Source: Bacteroides sp.
GTDB lineage: Bacteria > Bacteroidota > Bacteroidia > Bacteroidales > Bacteroidaceae
Direction of reading: 5' to 3'
DNA length: 47,790 nucleotides
Assembly: GCA_021203515.1 (NCBI GenBank)
Contig: JAJQAY010000010.1
Coordinates: 1 to 47,790, forward strand
Every line of letters begins with the position of its first letter. Positions within the stretch are counted from its first letter, which is position 1. Positions 16,201-24,738 of the stretch are shown here, in pieces. The notes beneath the pieces were generated by a model. The model had not been told where the DNA came from, ran no database searches, and saw only the letters and a program-made list of their open reading frames with translations. The position numbers were made by a program, and so were the translations under genes.

Positions 16201-17541
16201 ATGGGCGATTCAAAAGCATTCCTAAATATTCCCCGCCAAGAAGCGGGTTACCGTCCGATACACGAACGTATCACCGATTACAGCCAAGTAGAGCAAACTC
16301 TGAACAGTCACGACCGCAAATTGCAGGCATCACGCTGCATGGATTGCGGTGTACCCTTCTGCCACTGGGCATGTCCGTTGGGCAACAAAGACCCTGAATT
16401 TCAAGACGCACTCTATCGCAGCAAGTGGCGCGAAGCCTACGAGATATTGACCTCCACCAACGACTTCCCCGAATTTACGGGACGCATCTGCCCCGCCCTT
16501 TGCGAGAAGTCCTGCGTACTGAAACTCTCCTGCGACGAACCCGTCACTATCCGCGAGAACGAAGCGGCTATCGCTGAAGCGGCCTTCCGCGAAGGCTATA
16601 TCGTCCCTATCCAGCCCGAACGCAACGGCAAGAAAGTAGCCGTCATCGGCGCCGGGCCTGCCGGACTAAGCGTTGCCGTGCGCCTCAACGCCAAAGGCTA
16701 CGAAGTGACTATCTTCGACAGCAAACCCATGCCAGGCGGACTGCTCCGTTACGGCATCCCAAACTTCAAACTGGATAAAGCCGTCATCGACCGCCGCATG
16801 AAGATACTCGAAGCCGAAGGCATCAAGTTCGAAATGGGCGTGCAGGTGGATTTACAGAAACTCCCTAAAGGATTTGATGCATACGCCGTCTGCACCGGTA
16901 CGCCCAAAGCCCGCGACCTCAACATTCCAGGTCGTGAACTGAAGGGCATCTACTTTGCCCTCGACATGCTGGCACAGCAAAACCATATCCTTGACGGAGA
17001 GACTTTCCCGAAAGAACAGCTTGTCAACGCCAAAGGCAAGCGCGTCCTCGTCATTGGTGGCGGCGACACCGGCTCGGACTGCATCGGAACGAGTATCCGG
17101 CAAGGCGCTACGAGCGTAACTCAAATCGAGATTATGCCCCAACCGCCCGTAGGGCACAACGACGACACCCCGTGGCCGCAATGGCCCATTGTGCTGAAAA
17201 CTACCAGCAGCCACGAAGAAGGATGTACCCGCTGCTGGTCACTGGCGTCCAACCGGTTCATCGGCAAGAACGGCAAAGTATGCGGCGTAGAAGTGGAAGA
17301 AGTAGAATGGATACCGACCAAAGACGGCGACCGCTCCACCATGAAACCGACGGGCAAGACGGAAGTTATCGACGCCGACATGGTACTGCTGGCTATGGGC
17401 TTCCTGAAACCGGAGCAACCGAAATTCCCGGAAAACGTATTCGTGGCAGGCGATGCCGCTATGGGCGCCAGTCTTGTGGTGCGTGCGCTGGCGGACGGAC
17501 GCAAGGTGGCGAAGGCGATAGACAGCTACTTAGGCAAGTAG
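16201..17541 (+). CDS. gltD: Glutamate synthase, small subunit (NADPH-dependent type)
   Basis: GltD takes electrons from NAD(P)H through FAD and two 4Fe-4S clusters to GltB. The 446-residue protein starts with the cluster domain; C46, C49, C54 and C58 (CMDCGVPFCHWACP) and a second set in CPALCEKSCVLKLSC are visible. The FAD motif is VIGAGPAGLSVA at about residue 145, and the NAD(P)H motif is VIGGGDTGSDCIG at about 285. The C-terminal GDAAMGASLVVRALADGRKVA contacts FAD. The length is slightly below that of the E. coli protein (472). Same strand as gltB, 135 bp downstream, so co-transcription is likely. Confidence 0.97.
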   Translation: MGDSKAFLNIPRQEAGYRPIHERITDYSQVEQTLNSHDRKLQASRCMDCGVPFCHWACPLGNKDPEFQDALYRSKWREAYEILTSTNDFPEFTGRICPALCEKSCVLKLSCDEPVTIRENEAAIAEAAFREGYIVPIQPERNGKKVAVIGAGPAGLSVAVRLNAKGYEVTIFDSKPMPGGLLRYGIPNFKLDKAVIDRRMKILEAEGIKFEMGVQVDLQKLPKGFDAYAVCTGTPKARDLNIPGRELKGIYFALDMLAQQNHILDGETFPKEQLVNAKGKRVLVIGGGDTGSDCIGTSIRQGATSVTQIEIMPQPPVGHNDDTPWPQWPIVLKTTSSHEEGCTRCWSLASNRFIGKNGKVCGVEVEEVEWIPTKDGDRSTMKPTGKTEVIDADMVLLAMGFLKPEQPKFPENVFVAGDAAMGASLVVRALADGRKVAKAIDSYLGK

Positions 17542-17605
17542 CTGTCTGACTCCGGCATAGCCGCCTTAGAGACAGAACAGAGCTTCCCCAGGAAGTGAAT
17601 AGTAA

Positions 17606-17671
17606 TTAAAAGGCTTTCATTACTGTATTAAAAGGCTTTTAATCATGTATTATAAGGCTTTTAATTTATAT
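17606..17671. repeat. 22-bp tandem array downstream of gltD (array 3)
   Basis: Three units start at 17606, 17628 and 17650, exactly 22 bp apart. The core TTAAAAGGCTTTTAAT is a near-perfect palindrome (7-bp arms around one G) followed by about six variable bases. It begins 64 bp after the gltD stop. Each core plus its T-rich end could act as a weak terminator. The rest of the 240-bp gap to asnB (17672-17781) shows no recognisable promoter or gene. Confidence 0.85.
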
Positions 17672-17781
17672 TCAGCATAAGAGTGAGTGCCGCCAAAGGT
17701 CAAGCCTCTGTCCTATTGCTCATAAGAACAAGCATACTTAATTTAATCGACAATAATCTATAACTTATAAACTTTATCATT

Positions 17782-19506
17782 ATGTGTGGAATTGCAGGTA
17801 TCTTCAACATACAATCTCAAACCTCGGAGTTGAGAAGTAAAGCGCTGAAAATGGCGCAGAAAATCCGTCATCGCGGACCGGACTGGAGTGGTATCTATGT
17901 AGACGGCTCTGCCATACTGGCACACGAGCGTCTCGCCATCGTCTCTCCCGAGAGCGGCGGACAGCCTTTGTATTCGCCCGACCGCAAGTTGGTTCTTGCC
18001 GTCAACGGTGAGATATACAATCATCGCGACATACGCGAGCGCTATGCCGGGAAGTACGATTTCCAGACCGGCTCAGACTGCGAAGTCATCCTCGCCCTCT
18101 ATCGTGACAAGGGCATCCATTTCCTCGAAGACCTGAACGGTATCTTCGCCTTCGCCCTCTACGATGAAGAAAAGGATGATTACCTCATTGCCCGCGACCC
18201 TATCGGCGTGATACCTCTCTACATTGGCCGAGATAAGGAAGGTCACGTCTACTTCGGCAGCGAACTGAAAGCCCTCGAAGGCTTCTGCGACGAATACGAG
18301 CCTTTCCTGCCCGGACATTACTACTGGGGACGCGAAGGGAAGATGCAACGCTGGTACACCCGTAATTGGACGGAGTTCTCGACGGTGAAAGACAACTATA
18401 CCCCTCTTGCGGGGAACGAAACAGCCGTTGCCGATGCAGGGCAAACGCATACCGCCCAAGTCTCCGCCGTGCACGATGCCCTCGAAACTGCCGTGCAGCG
18501 CCAACTGATGTCCGACGTACCCTACGGCGTATTGCTTAGTGGCGGACTCGACTCATCCGTCATCTCCGCCATTGCCAAGAAGTATGCAAGCAAGCGTATC
18601 GAAACGGACAATCAATCGGACGCATGGTGGCCGCAACTCCACTCCTTTGCCGTCGGGCTGAAAGGTGCGCCCGACCTGATTAAAGCACGTGAAGTAGCGG
18701 AGTATATCGGCACCGTTCACCACGAAATCAACTATACCGTTCAAGAGGGGCTCGACGCCGTGCGCGATGTTATCTACTTCATCGAAACCTACGATGTGAC
18801 AACCGTCCGCGCCTCTACCCCGATGTACCTGTTGGCACGTGTCATCAAGAGCATGGGCATCAAAATGGTACTCTCCGGCGAAGGCGCCGACGAAGTATTC
18901 GGCGGATATCTCTACTTCCACAAAGCCCCCACTCCACAAGCTTTCCACGAGGAAACCGTGCGCAAGCTCTCCCGCCTGCACACCTACGACTGCCTGCGTG
19001 CTAACAAGAGCCTTGCCGCATGGGGTGTGGAAGGTCGTGTGCCCTTCCTCGACAAGGAGTTTCTGGATGTAGCAATGCAACTGAACCCTGCCGTCAAGAT
19101 GTGTCCCGGCAAGGAGATAGAAAAGAAAGTGGTTCGTGAAACCTTTGCCGATATGCTGCCCCAAAGCGTGGTATGGCGTCAGAAGGAGCAGTTCTCCGAC
19201 GGAGTGGGATACAACTGGATTGATACGTTGAAGGCCATTACTGCCGCTGCCGTCACCGACGAGCAAATGGAGCACGTGGCGGAGCGTTTCCCTATCAATC
19301 CTCCGCAGAACAAGGAAGAATATTATTATCGTACGATTTTTGAGGAACACTTCCCCAGTGAGAGTGCCGCCCGCAGTGTGCCCAGCGTACCGAGCGTAGC
19401 ATGCTCCACCGCCGAAGCCCTTGCATGGGATGCCTCTTTCCAAGGAAAGAACGAGCCGAGCGGACGGGCGATAGCCGGGGTGCACGAAGAGGCGTACAGG
19501 AATTAA
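17782..19506 (+). CDS. asnB: Asparagine synthase (glutamine-hydrolysing), type B
   Basis: AsnB makes asparagine from aspartate, ATP and glutamine in the cytoplasm. The 574-residue protein has the N-terminal class II glutaminase domain with C2 (MCGIAGIF), RHRGPDWSG and NGEIYNH. A C-terminal ATP-pyrophosphatase synthetase domain has the PP-loop LSGGLDSSVISA (S253 region) and the conserved LSGEGADEVFGGYLYF. It is slightly longer than the E. coli enzyme (554) because of a linker of about 20 residues near 205-230 and a C-terminal tail. The reading frame is intact. It is the third glutamine-dependent enzyme gene on the plus strand after gltB and gltD; whether it shares their transcript is unclear because array 3 lies between. 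Confidence 0.97.
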   Translation: MCGIAGIFNIQSQTSELRSKALKMAQKIRHRGPDWSGIYVDGSAILAHERLAIVSPESGGQPLYSPDRKLVLAVNGEIYNHRDIRERYAGKYDFQTGSDCEVILALYRDKGIHFLEDLNGIFAFALYDEEKDDYLIARDPIGVIPLYIGRDKEGHVYFGSELKALEGFCDEYEPFLPGHYYWGREGKMQRWYTRNWTEFSTVKDNYTPLAGNETAVADAGQTHTAQVSAVHDALETAVQRQLMSDVPYGVLLSGGLDSSVISAIAKKYASKRIETDNQSDAWWPQLHSFAVGLKGAPDLIKAREVAEYIGTVHHEINYTVQEGLDAVRDVIYFIETYDVTTVRASTPMYLLARVIKSMGIKMVLSGEGADEVFGGYLYFHKAPTPQAFHEETVRKLSRLHTYDCLRANKSLAAWGVEGRVPFLDKEFLDVAMQLNPAVKMCPGKEIEKKVVRETFADMLPQSVVWRQKEQFSDGVGYNWIDTLKAITAAAVTDEQMEHVAERFPINPPQNKEEYYYRTIFEEHFPSESAARSVPSVPSVACSTAEALAWDASFQGKNEPSGRAIAGVHEEAYRN

Positions 19507-19508
19507 AT

Positions 19509-19626
19509 AAATTCACCACAGATTACACAGATTGGCACAGATTATTTCACTGATTTTCTATTTAAAGACATTATATAGAATTTAGTGAAATAATCCGTGT
19601 CAATCTGTGTAATCTGTGGTGAATTT
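19509..19626. repeat. 42-bp inverted repeat between convergent genes
   Basis: Bases 19509-19550 and 19585-19626 are inverted copies matching at 40 of 42 positions, with a 34-base loop. Each arm is itself built of ~10-bp repeats (CACAGATTAC-like). It starts 3 bp after the asnB stop and ends 6 bp before the stop of the convergent YtxH-like gene, filling the gap. It would form a very stable hairpin in transcripts from either side, a plausible bidirectional terminator although no T-run is attached. Confidence 0.9.
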
Positions 19627-19631
19627 CGTAC

Positions 19632-19871
19632 TTACTTCGCGCTATCCGCTATCGTATGTACCCTGTTTCTCACATCCTCTGCCTTATCCGCCACTTTATC
19701 CACTACTTTCGTACCGGTTTTCAGCGCATGCTCTTTGGCAGCACCGAGGAAATCTTCAGCCTCGCCATGTGCTTTGTGCAGAGCATGGTCTACTTTCATT
19801 TTCAACATTTTGGCTCTCGCCGTAGATGAAAAGCGGCAGGCTACCGCACCGAGGATTGCGCCTACTCCCAA
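19632..19871 (-). CDS. YtxH-like small protein, start region apparently frameshifted
   Basis: The open frame gives about 79 residues: a hydrophobic N-terminal segment (LGVGAILGAVACRF) followed by an amphipathic Lys/Ala/Glu-rich helix (KMKVDHALHKAHGEAEDFLG.., VVDKVADKAEDVRNRV), the usual YtxH-like plan. There is no ATG in frame; the only available start is TTG (19869-19871), which would cut off half of the membrane segment. Upstream in-frame codons read DVLIFWIG, and an ATG at 19902-19900 sits one frame off, separated by an AAA run (complement of 19896-19898). Removing one A gives M-E-D-V-L-I-F-W-I-G, a full membrane helix. So there is either a frameshift or an unusual start. Its role is unknown; the family is usually linked to envelope or stress proteins. 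Confidence 0.6.
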   Translation of the reverse strand: MGVGAILGAVACRFSSTARAKMLKMKVDHALHKAHGEAEDFLGAAKEHALKTGTKVVDKVADKAEDVRNRVHTIADSAK

Positions 19872-20110
19872 GCCAATCCAAAAAATTAGAACATCTTTCC
19901 ATAATTAAGTTTCTGTTTATAGGTCCAAAAAATAAGGTTTTCTAAGACAACAGAATGAATGGAATATAGTTCGGGGACGGAATTTATTATTAACAATTAT
20001 TTATCTCGTGCAGAGCTATGTCGCTTTCTTATATCAAGTATATGCGCACTGCGGTGAAGAATGAAACACAAATTTAATACACAATCCATATCTATTAACA
20101 ACGCATGTGT

Positions 20111-20118
20111 TATCTTTG
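20111..20118 (+). promoter_or_regulatory. -7 element upstream of the phosphodiesterase gene
   Basis: TATCTTTG fits TAnnTTTG and lies 25 bases before the ATG at 20144. No -33 TTTG is seen. Otherwise the 19910-20143 gap holds nothing recognisable. Confidence 0.55.
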
Positions 20119-20143
20119 ATGAAAATATAAAACATAGCATCTC

Positions 20144-20884
20144 ATGAAATTGAAAAGTATTATTCTTTCTTCCTCCCTGCTGTTTGCCGCTTGCGGCAGT
20201 ATGCAGGCACAGTCCACCCAAGTCATTGCCCACCGTGGTTTCTGGAAGACCGCCGGCTCGGCACAAAACTCTATCGCCGCGTTGGTGAAAGCCGACTCTA
20301 TCGGCTGCTACGGCTCCGAGTTCGACGTGTGGCTCACCGCCGACAACCAACTGGTAGTGAGCCATGACGCCACCTTCAAAGGGGTGAACATGCAAAAATC
20401 TACCGCCGCCCAGTGCACCGCCGTGAAGCTGGACAACGGAAAGCAGCTCCCTACCCTGCAACAACACTTGGAAAAAGCGAAGCAACTAAACACCCGTCTT
20501 ATCTTGGAACTGAAAGAGCACAAAACACCCGAACAGGAAACATGTGCCGTAGAGGGCATCCTGAAAATGGCAAAGGACATGGGCTTGAAAGACCGCATGG
20601 AATACATCACCTTCTCCCGTCATGCCACCAAAGAGTTTATCCGGCTGGTTCCGGCAGGTACTCCTGTCTATTATCTGGAAGGCGACCTCACTCCCCAAGA
20701 GTTGAAAGAATGGGGCTGCACCGGCGCCGACTATCATTTCAGCGTTTTCAAGAAGCACCCCGAATGGATTAAAGAATGCCACGACCTCGGCCTGAAAGTA
20801 AACGCGTGGACGGTGAATGACAGCAAAGATATGAAGTGGCTCATCAGTCAGGGAATAGATTTCATACCACCAACGAACCGGTGA
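20144..20884 (+). CDS. Glycerophosphodiester phosphodiesterase family protein, C-terminal frameshift
   Basis: The family hydrolyses glycerophosphodiesters to glycerol-3-phosphate and an alcohol. The N-terminus is a signal sequence with a possible lipobox (LLFAAC, C17), so it is exported or lipid-anchored. Family motifs are VIAHRGFWKTAGSAQNSIAA (catalytic HRG and substrate residues), GSEFDVWLTADNQLVVSHD (metal-binding E and D, second catalytic H) and LILELKEH. The frame ends at IDFIPPTNR (246 residues). One base missing between 20866 and 20867 would restore the conserved last strand TTNEPVMLQEIIQGKR, ending at TAG 20914-20916. The gene therefore looks frameshifted near its 3' end, by mutation or sequence error. 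Activity of the truncated product is uncertain, since most of the barrel is present. Confidence 0.85.
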   Translation: MKLKSIILSSSLLFAACGSMQAQSTQVIAHRGFWKTAGSAQNSIAALVKADSIGCYGSEFDVWLTADNQLVVSHDATFKGVNMQKSTAAQCTAVKLDNGKQLPTLQQHLEKAKQLNTRLILELKEHKTPEQETCAVEGILKMAKDMGLKDRMEYITFSRHATKEFIRLVPAGTPVYYLEGDLTPQELKEWGCTGADYHFSVFKKHPEWIKECHDLGLKVNAWTVNDSKDMKWLISQGIDFIPPTNR

Positions 20885-20947
20885 TGCTGCAAGAAATAAT
20901 ACAGGGAAAGCGATAGGCTATAATACATTTAGAAACCAAATACAAGA

Positions 20948-20985
20948 AAACCGCTTCATTATGTCAACAATGATGCGGTTTTTCT
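20948..20985 (+). terminator. Terminator after the phosphodiesterase gene
   Basis: AAACCGCTTCATT (20948-20960) pairs with AATGATGCGGTTT (20969-20981) with one mismatch and an 8-base loop, followed by T residues. It lies about 30 bp after the restored stop codon. Confidence 0.85.
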
Positions 20986-21091
20986 ATTTCAAAAAGGCAG
21001 AGATATGCAGATATAAAGAGCATTTTTATCTTTTCAACTTAAGAAATCAAAGCTAACTAATTACAATTTTAATAAATACTATACTATATGC

Positions 21092-21204
21092 TTTTAATTT
21101 GAAAGCTAAATAGCATATATTTGCATTGAGTGTAAGTTAAGACAAAAATAAATAGAAAATGGATATGCTTTTGAATGAACTTTAGACAAAACGTCGTATA
21201 TTTG
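21092..21204 (+). promoter_or_regulatory. Two tandem promoter-like elements upstream of dapF
   Basis: TATATTTG occurs twice (21116-21123 and 21197-21204), each preceded by ATATGCTTTT (ending 21095 and 21172) with 20 and 24 bases between. Both fit the Bacteroidetes TAnnTTTG -7 element, and the duplicated layout suggests two start sites. The second lies 48 bases before the dapF ATG. Nothing else is recognised in the 20986-21252 gap. Confidence 0.55.
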
Positions 21205-21252
21205 CACTGAAATAAAACAAAAGGATATATTTACTAACCAACAAAGTACAAA

Positions 21253-22107
21253 ATGACAAGAATTATAAAATTCACCAAAATGCATGGCGCAGGCAACGAC
21301 TACATCTATGTAGACACTACCCGGTATCCTGTGGAAAACCCGGAGGAACTGTCAAGGGCATGGAGTGCACCGCATACGGGAATTGGAAGTGACGGTCTGG
21401 CACTTATAGGGCATTCCGACAAAGCGGATTTCAGCATGCGCATCTTCAACGCAGACGGTTCGGAAGCCATGATGTGCGGAAACGCAAGCCGTTGTATAGG
21501 CAAGTACCTGTACGACTACAAACTAACCTTGAAAACAGAAATCACCCTCGATACATTGTCCGGCATAAAGATATTGAAACTGCATGTGGCGGACGGAAAG
21601 GTAGATGCCGTCACCGTGGATATGGGTATCCCCGCCGACGAACCCGTAGACTATGACGGGCAGGGTGCAAAACCGATGAAGGAACATCCGATAGAGATAG
21701 AAGGGCAACGATATGTAGCGACGACCGTGTCTATGGGAAACCCGCATCTGGTTATCTTCGTAAACGACATCACGGAGATAGATATTTCTACTATCGGCCC
21801 GAAGTTGGAACGTCATCCCCTGTTTCCCGGACGCATCAATGTGGAGTTTGTCCAAGTAGTGGGAGAAGGAAAGATAAGGATGCGCGTATGGGAACGCGGT
21901 TCGGGCATCACGCAAGCCTGTGGAACGGGAGCTTGTGCCACCGCCGTAGCCGCCGCCCTCACCGGACGTGCGGGACGAAAATCAGACATCATCATGGACG
22001 GAGGTTCGCTGACTATCGAATGGGACATCGTTACCAAACACGTCCTGATGACAGGAGGAGCGACAAAAGTATTCGATGGGGAAATTGAATTAACGGATAA
22101 TGGATAA
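21253..22107 (+). CDS. dapF: Diaminopimelate epimerase
   Basis: DapF converts LL- to meso-diaminopimelate for lysine and peptidoglycan. The 284-residue protein has the start [19 protein letters not shown] and the two catalytic cysteines C75 (MMCGNASRC) and C223 ([14 protein letters not shown]) of the two-base PLP-independent mechanism. The length is standard. The last codons (TDNG and the stop) are formed by 7-bp repeats that continue into the gap. dapL follows 72 bp later on the same strand, giving a two-gene unit for consecutive steps of the diaminopimelate aminotransferase pathway. Confidence 0.97.
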   Translation: MTRIIKFTKMHGAGNDYIYVDTTRYPVENPEELSRAWSAPHTGIGSDGLALIGHSDKADFSMRIFNADGSEAMMCGNASRCIGKYLYDYKLTLKTEITLDTLSGIKILKLHVADGKVDAVTVDMGIPADEPVDYDGQGAKPMKEHPIEIEGQRYVATTVSMGNPHLVIFVNDITEIDISTIGPKLERHPLFPGRINVEFVQVVGEGKIRMRVWERGSGITQACGTGACATAVAAALTGRAGRKSDIIMDGGSLTIEWDIVTKHVLMTGGATKVFDGEIELTDNG

Positions 22108-22143
22108 TGAACAGTGGGTAATTATCAATTATCCATTATTGTT
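22095..22143. repeat. Heptamer inverted repeat between dapF and dapL
   Basis: The 7-bp units GGATAAT, GGATAAT, GAACAGT and GGGTAAT face TATCAAT, TATCCAT and TATTGTT. Bases 22097-22108 and 22128-22139 are a perfect 12-bp inverted repeat with a 19-base loop. The left arm contains the dapF stop codon. Confidence 0.85.
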
Positions 22144-22179
22144 ATCAACTAAATAAGACTTAAAACAAAAAACAAAGGT

Positions 22180-23412
22180 ATGGCATTAGTTAATGAACAT
22201 TTTTTAAAGTTACCGGGGAGTTATTTGTTCTCTGACATCGCTAAGAAAGTCAATACGTTCAAGATAACTCATCCCAAGCAAGAGATAATCCGTCTGGGTA
22301 TCGGAGACGTTACCCGCCCGTTGCCACTGGCATGTATCGAAGCCATGCATAAGGCGGTAGATGAAATGTCAAATGAAAAGACGTTTCGCGGCTATGGGCC
22401 CGAACAGGGATATGATTTCCTAATTGAAGCCGTCATCAAGAATGACTATGCGCCGCGCGGCATCCACTTCAGTCCGACAGAGGTTTTCATCAACGACGGG
22501 GCAAAGAGTGATACGGGAGGCATCGGTGATATTCTCCGCCACGACAACAGCGTGGGAGTGACAGACCCGATTTATCCGGTATATATAGACAGCAACGTGA
22601 TGTGCGGACGCGCCGGAGTATTGGAAGAAGACGGCAAATGGAGCAACGTGACTTATACGCCTTGCACCGCCGAGAACAACTTCATCCCCGAGATTCCGGA
22701 CAAACGGATAGACATCGTTTATCTCTGTTACCCGAACAACCCGACGGGTACGACCCTGACCAAACCTGAACTGAAAAAATGGGTGGACTATGCACTCGCC
22801 AACGATACGCTCATCCTGTTCGATGCAGCCTACGAGGCTTTTATCCGGGAAGACGATGTGCCCCACTCTATCTATGAAATCAAGGGAGCTAAGAAATGTG
22901 CCATTGAATTCCGCAGCTTCTCCAAGACTGCCGGATTTACCGGAGTACGATGCGGCTATACCGTAGTTCCGAAAGAACTGACTGCCGCCACGCTGGAAGG
23001 TGAACGCATTCCGCTCAACAAGCTGTGGAATCGTCGCCAATGCACCAAGTTCAACGGCACCAGCTACATCACCCAACGGGCTGCGGAAGCCATCTACACC
23101 CCGGAGGGCAAGCAACAGATAAAAGAAACGATTGATTACTATATGAACAACGCCCGGACCATGAAAGAGGGCCTCGAAGCCTCCGGACTGAAAGTGTACG
23201 GTGGAGTGAACGCCCCCTACATCTGGCTGAAAACACCGAACGGTGTAGGTTCGTGGCGGTTCTTTGAACAGATGTTGTACGAGGCAAACGTGGTGGGTAC
23301 GCCGGGTGTGGGCTTTGGCCCAAGCGGCGAAGGATATATCCGCCTGACCGCCTTCGGCACACACGAGGATTGCGTAGAAGCTATGCGGCGCATCCGCAAC
23401 TGGTTGAAGTAA
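22180..23412 (+). CDS. dapL: LL-diaminopimelate aminotransferase
   Basis: DapL converts tetrahydrodipicolinate directly to LL-diaminopimelate using glutamate, bypassing the DapD/C/E steps. The 410-residue protein is a class I/II PLP aminotransferase. It starts [31 protein letters not shown] binds PLP phosphate and substrate; the PLP-binding lysine is K249 in [12 protein letters not shown]; and the end is [20 protein letters not shown]. These are DapL family signatures and the length is exactly typical. Pairing with dapF supports the assignment. Glutamate supplied by the nearby GltBD is the amino donor. No lesion is seen. Confidence 0.98.
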   Translation: MALVNEHFLKLPGSYLFSDIAKKVNTFKITHPKQEIIRLGIGDVTRPLPLACIEAMHKAVDEMSNEKTFRGYGPEQGYDFLIEAVIKNDYAPRGIHFSPTEVFINDGAKSDTGGIGDILRHDNSVGVTDPIYPVYIDSNVMCGRAGVLEEDGKWSNVTYTPCTAENNFIPEIPDKRIDIVYLCYPNNPTGTTLTKPELKKWVDYALANDTLILFDAAYEAFIREDDVPHSIYEIKGAKKCAIEFRSFSKTAGFTGVRCGYTVVPKELTAATLEGERIPLNKLWNRRQCTKFNGTSYITQRAAEAIYTPEGKQQIKETIDYYMNNARTMKEGLEASGLKVYGGVNAPYIWLKTPNGVGSWRFFEQMLYEANVVGTPGVGFGPSGEGYIRLTAFGTHEDCVEAMRRIRNWLK

Positions 23413-23464
23413 ATCGCAGTTTTCAATCTGCCACATGTCATTTAGTAATTTATCATTAGTCCCG

Positions 23465-23485
23465 ATAGTTAGAGCGCAAAACTAT
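23465..23485. promoter_or_regulatory. Short inverted repeat upstream of the barrel protein/P-II/amt genes
   Basis: ATAGTT (23465-23470) and AACTAT (23480-23485) flank a 9-base centre in the 128-bp gap before the nitrogen transport genes. No TAnnTTTG element is visible in this gap, so the operon may use a different promoter or an activator. This is a weak call. Confidence 0.25.
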
Positions 23486-23540
23486 AAGTGAGCCGGACTG
23501 ATCATCCGCAATTATTTCTAATTCAAAAGGTAAAAAAGGT

Positions 23541-24263
23541 ATGAAAACAAGAAATGTAAAATTTGGGGTAATAGCAGTAGCGTTATTATCAATGGCGATG
23601 CCCTTCACGGCAAAAGCACAAGACAAAGTAGAAGCGTCAGTAGGTGCCGATTTGGTTAGCGGTTATATCTGGCGTGGACAGGATTTGGGTGGCGTAAGCC
23701 TTCAGCCCAGTGCATCTGTCGCCTATAAAGGCATCTCATTGGGAGCTTGGGGTTCTGTGGGAATTGACGGAACAGACGCAGACGGCTATAATGCTAAAGA
23801 GTTCGACTTGACATTGGGGTATGCTACCGGTGGTTTCAGCGTATCGGTGACGGACTATTGGTTCAATACCGGCGCAGGCTACGGACACTACGGCGCACAC
23901 AACACAGCTCATGTATTTGAAGCGCAACTGGGTTATGACTTCGGCCCGCTGGCTGTGAACTGGTACACGAACTTCGCCGGAGACGACGGTGTGAAAGGAG
24001 ACGATGCAGACAGAGCTTATTCATCTTACATCTCCGTAGCCGCTCCCTTCAAGTTGGGTGGTCTGGACTGGACAGCCGAAATAGGCGCCACTCCTTGGGA
24101 AACGACTTTCTATGGCGCTAATGGTTTTGCCGTATGCGACCTCAGTCTGGGAGTATCGAAAGACATCAAAGTTACCGACTCCTTCTCCCTCCCGCTATTT
24201 GCCAAAGCCACTTGGAACCCACGGTCGGAAGGTGCATACTTCGTAGTAGGGTTGAGTTTCTAA
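23541..24263 (+). CDS. Predicted outer-membrane beta-barrel protein
   Basis: A 240-residue protein with a clear signal peptide (MKTRNVKFGVIAVALLSMAMPFTAKAQ, cleavage after about residue 26). Alternating aromatic/polar strands follow (GADLVSGYIWRGQDL, KEFDLTLGYATGGFSVSVTDYWF, LAVNWYTNFAGDD, YFVVGLSF). The C-terminal Phe is the usual outer-membrane assembly signal. The SGYIWRGQDL motif is seen in small barrel proteins of the TorF-like type. It lies 27 bp before the P-II gene and is followed by amt and glnN, so it probably serves nitrogen uptake across the outer membrane; the substrate is unknown. Confidence 0.8.
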   Translation: MKTRNVKFGVIAVALLSMAMPFTAKAQDKVEASVGADLVSGYIWRGQDLGGVSLQPSASVAYKGISLGAWGSVGIDGTDADGYNAKEFDLTLGYATGGFSVSVTDYWFNTGAGYGHYGAHNTAHVFEAQLGYDFGPLAVNWYTNFAGDDGVKGDDADRAYSSYISVAAPFKLGGLDWTAEIGATPWETTFYGANGFAVCDLSLGVSKDIKVTDSFSLPLFAKATWNPRSEGAYFVVGLSF

Positions 24264-24290
24264 ATTATGGACCAGTAAATTGTTTAAGGC

Positions 24291-24647
24291 ATGAAAAAGA
24301 TTGAAGCAATTATCCGCAAGACAAAATTCGAGGACGTGAAGGATGCACTGCTCGAAGCGGACATCGAATGGTTCTCTTACTATGACGTAAGGGGCATCGG
24401 GAAGTCCAGACAAGCCCGAATATACCGTGGTGTGATGTACGACACCAGCTCTATCGAACGTATCCTAATCTCCATCGTGGTGCGCGACAAGAATGCGGAA
24501 AAGACCGTGCAGGCGATTATCCAGTCCGCACAGACCGGCGAAATCGGTGACGGACGTATCTTCGTCATTCCTATCGAAGACGCTATCCGCATCCGCACTG
24601 CCGAACGGGGCGACATCGCCCTCTATAATGCCGAAAAAGAAAAGTAA
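24291..24647 (+). CDS. P-II family nitrogen regulatory protein
   Basis: P-II proteins sense 2-oxoglutarate, ATP and ADP and block the Amt channel or modulate glutamine synthetase. The 118-residue protein has MKKIEAIIRKTKFEDVKDAL, a T-loop region GIGKSRQARIYRGVMYDTSSIERI, and the B- and C-loop region TGEIGDGRIFVIPIEDAIRIRTAERGD. Both tyrosines around YRG-MY are kept, but the T-loop is about one residue shorter than in E. coli GlnB/GlnK and lacks the DFLPK segment. It sits 91 bp before amt, the classical glnK-amtB arrangement, so a GlnK-like role is most likely. Whether it is uridylylated cannot be told. Confidence 0.95.
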   Translation: MKKIEAIIRKTKFEDVKDALLEADIEWFSYYDVRGIGKSRQARIYRGVMYDTSSIERILISIVVRDKNAEKTVQAIIQSAQTGEIGDGRIFVIPIEDAIRIRTAERGDIALYNAEKEK

Positions 24648-24738
24648 CGTAGGCAGCACTCAAACCACAACTAAAAAGCATCGGGCGGCGTGCCCGATGA
24701 CAAACTAAAATACAAGTACAACTAAAAGCAAAGAGATT

